Shown here piece by piece: positions 31,122 through 32,865 of a stretch of 32,865 bases of DNA. The position numbers were made by a program, and so were the translations under genes. Numbering within the stretch: the stretch's first letter is position 1; each line of letters opens with the position of its first letter. This stretch comes from Planctomycetota bacterium (GTDB lineage: Bacteria > Planctomycetota > UBA1135 > UBA2386), in the NCBI GenBank assembly GCA_020425925.1, contig JAGQRB010000025.1:1-32865 (forward strand), read 5' to 3'. The notes under the pieces were generated by a model that did no database searches, had not been told where the DNA came from, and was given only the letters and a program-made list of their open reading frames with translations.

Positions 31122-32864
31122 TCAGTACACGCCCATTCGCTTGCTGCGAACGAAGTTGGTCAGCAGCCGGAAAGCCGACAGGTCGGCGACTTCCTCGGCG
31201 GCCTTCTTCGGATTGCGCCAGAAGCCGTCGCCACGGGTCTCACGCCAGCTCGCGAACGACAGCCCGAGGTGGTCGATCGCGTAGGCCTGCCGCTCCTCGC
31301 CCTTCTTGAGCTTGCCGGCGAGGCCGAGGCCCTGCAGGTCGAAATGGTTCGCCGAGTCGAACATCACCCCGTGTCCGGAGAAGAACCACGCCGCGAGATT
31401 GCCGTTGCCGTGGCGCTCCGCCGAATCGGGGCTGTCGATCAGCACCTCGCAGCGCTCCGGATCGAGCACGTCGATCAGGTGGGCCCCCTCGAGGTGGTAG
31501 ATCGGCACCACGCCGTCCGGAAACACGCCCGTCAGCAGCGGACTGGTCGCGTCGACCGGCAGCGCGCGCACGTTGTCGAGCACCTGACCGTTGGTGTTCG
31601 CCTTCTGCATCACGCCGGGGTGGATGCGCGCGATCGTCTCGCTCAGCGCCCAGCACGATCCGAACAACGAACCGCCGGTGCGCACGTACCACGCCAGGGG
31701 CTCCTCGTCCTTGCCGTCGAGCTCACCGGTGCAGTTCGAGACGAAGATCGCCTCGGGGTGCACCCCGCTCTCCGGGATCTCGCCCTGCTTGGTCAACCGG
31801 TGCGCGATCTCGAGCCGGGTCAGCAGCTGCTCGATGTGATCGCCGCGGCTCTCGAAGACGATGACGTCGAGGCCCTGGTAGATCTCGGAGTCCGGCACCG
31901 CGTAGCCGTACTTCTTGAGCTTGTCGAGCGTCGCCTCGCGATCGGTGAAGTCGTGTTTGCCCTTGGCCTCGCCCCACCACGCGCGCCAGTCCTTGACCGC
32001 GAACTTGGTCTCGTATCGCCGCGACACCGTGCACAGCGCGTGGTGCGCCGCGCCGGCGACGACCGGATCGGCGTCCTCGAGCATCACGATCAGCGGCTCG
32101 ACGATCTCGGGCCGGCTCCAGTGCATCAGCCCGACGACGGCGGCGCCGCGCATCTTCCAGTCGGCGTGCTTCAGCATCCGCTGCAGCGGCGCGAACGCCT
32201 CGTCGGCGTCGGTCTTGCCGAGCGAGACCGCGGCGCAGACCGCGAGCTGCCAGCTGCGATCGTCGAGCGCCTTGACCAGCGCCGAGGTCGCCTCCTTGGC
32301 GCCCGAACGGCCGAGACGCACGATGGCGCGTTCGCGCACGTCTTCGCCGTAGTCGCCGGTGGCGATCGCCGCGAGCCATTTGCCGGCCTCCGGCGTCGTC
32401 GGCTCGCGCAGGGCCGCGACCGTCTCGACGAGCTGCAGCTGTACGGTCGGCGCGGTTTCGTTCGGGAAGTGCTCGAGCGCCGCGGCGAGTGCGCTCTCGC
32501 CGCCGGCGAGCCGCAGTGCCCGCGCCGCAGCGGCGCGTGCGGCGGTCGAGCTGGAACGCAGCGCCTTGCGCAGCTGCTTGACCGCGGCCTTGTCGTTGAA
32601 CACCGGCTCGTCGCCGCGCATCAGCAGCGGCACCAGCCGCGCCCAGCGCGCGAGCACGATGCTCGGCTCGCCGCCGGCAGCCAGCAGCGACTCCGCGCGC
32701 GCCGCCTTGTCGCCGTCGATCACGTGGATCACCGCCGCGAGTGCCCGCAGCAGCCGGCGGGCGACGACGACGTTCTGACCGTCGCCGACGAATTCGGCCG
32801 CCAGCGGATCCCAGTCGGCGGCGCGCGGCGCATCGGCGACGGCGTCGAGCACGCGACAGCGCAC
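31122..32864 (-). CDS. HEAT-repeat protein with C-terminal amidotransferase-like domain (5'-truncated)
   Basis: At least 580 residues; the frame is open to the window edge, so the N-terminus is missing. Residues about 60-290 (numbered from the edge) are tandem HEAT/PBS-lyase-type repeats ('VRERAIVRLGRSGAKEATSALVKAL', 'WKMRGAAVVGLMHWSRPEIVEPLIVML'), ending in 'DWRAWWGEAKGK', a segment common at the end of such repeats in planctomycete proteins. Residues about 320-560 look like a class I glutamine-amidotransferase-like flavodoxin fold: 'LDVIVFESRGDH', then 'GGSLFGSCWALSE' with a cysteine (C404) at a nucleophile-elbow-like position, and a histidine-rich region 'FFSGHGVMFDSANHF'. Function unknown. 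It lies 91 nt upstream of metH on the same strand. Confidence 0.72.
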   Translation of the reverse strand: MRCRVLDAVADAPRAADWDPLAAEFVGDGQNVVVARRLLRALAAVIHVIDGDKAARAESLLAAGGEPSIVLARWARLVPLLMRGDEPVFNDKAAVKQLRKALRSSSTAARAAAARALRLAGGESALAAALEHFPNETAPTVQLQLVETVAALREPTTPEAGKWLAAIATGDYGEDVRERAIVRLGRSGAKEATSALVKALDDRSWQLAVCAAVSLGKTDADEAFAPLQRMLKHADWKMRGAAVVGLMHWSRPEIVEPLIVMLEDADPVVAGAAHHALCTVSRRYETKFAVKDWRAWWGEAKGKHDFTDREATLDKLKKYGYAVPDSEIYQGLDVIVFESRGDHIEQLLTRLEIAHRLTKQGEIPESGVHPEAIFVSNCTGELDGKDEEPLAWYVRTGGSLFGSCWALSETIARIHPGVMQKANTNGQVLDNVRALPVDATSPLLTGVFPDGVVPIYHLEGAHLIDVLDPERCEVLIDSPDSAERHGNGNLAAWFFSGHGVMFDSANHFDLQGLGLAGKLKKGEERQAYAIDHLGLSFASWRETRGDGFWRNPKKAAEEVADLSAFRLLTNFVRSKRMGVY

Positions 32865-32865
32865 A

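Overview
The window is about 33 kb of very GC-rich DNA (roughly 70% G+C by eye), densely packed with bacterial protein genes. I see no rRNA, tRNA, CRISPR array, insertion sequence or phage gene. The gene content suggests a free-living, heterotrophic, Gram-negative-like bacterium. I infer Planctomycetota (a high-GC lineage of the phylum) from the style of the secreted proteins: a lamin-tail protein ending in a repeated-glycine/'FGTGSP' C-terminal module, a HEAT-repeat protein with a 'DW.AWW' segment, and large anchored proteins with carboxypeptidase-regulatory-like modules. No marker gene settles the phylum, so this is moderate confidence only.

Layout. 1-2.1 kb: end of a HhH-GPD DNA glycosylase gene, then an exported protein with a C-terminal coiled coil. 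2.1-6.45 kb: phzF diverges from an apparent operon of thpR, an MBOAT acyltransferase and its SGNH-hydrolase partner, probably for O-acylation of a surface polymer. 6.46-8.6 kb: a medium-chain dehydrogenase/reductase diverges from a thioredoxin-like exported protein whose reading frame crosses an in-frame UGA. 8.5-12.3 kb: a giant transporter/acyltransferase/acyl-ACP synthetase fusion (lysophospholipid repair) and a small membrane protein. 12.5-17.1 kb: a secreted SGNH-like protein, then on the other strand a DASS-family anion transporter and an alpha/beta hydrolase fused to a polytopic membrane domain. 17.3-20.9 kb: the lamin-tail secreted protein, a LysR regulator and a nitrilase. 21.0-26.3 kb: two tandem paralogous envelope proteins of about 860-880 residues. 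26.3-32.9 kb: a one-cluster ferredoxin, a cytosolic HtrA-like protease, full-length cobalamin-dependent methionine synthase, and a HEAT-repeat/amidotransferase-like protein running off the end.

Main result. The gene at 7599-8603 is best read as a selenoprotein. A signal-peptide-bearing thioredoxin-like domain continues in frame through a UGA (7821-7823), giving C67-x7-U75. Starting 17 nt after that UGA is a perfect 7-bp hairpin with an AGUUA loop (7841-7859), which meets the published rules for a bacterial SECIS. No sel genes lie in the window, so the decoding machinery must be elsewhere.

Other signals. Many start codons have TANNNT-like hexamers ending 6-7 nt upstream, the known signature of leaderless transcription. 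After the nitrilase gene lies a composite inverted repeat with 17 bp of pairing interrupted by one 16-nt one-sided insertion. Two 10-bp direct repeats exactly 30 bp apart lie upstream of metH. The long open frames antisense to most genes are GC-rich shadows and were left out.
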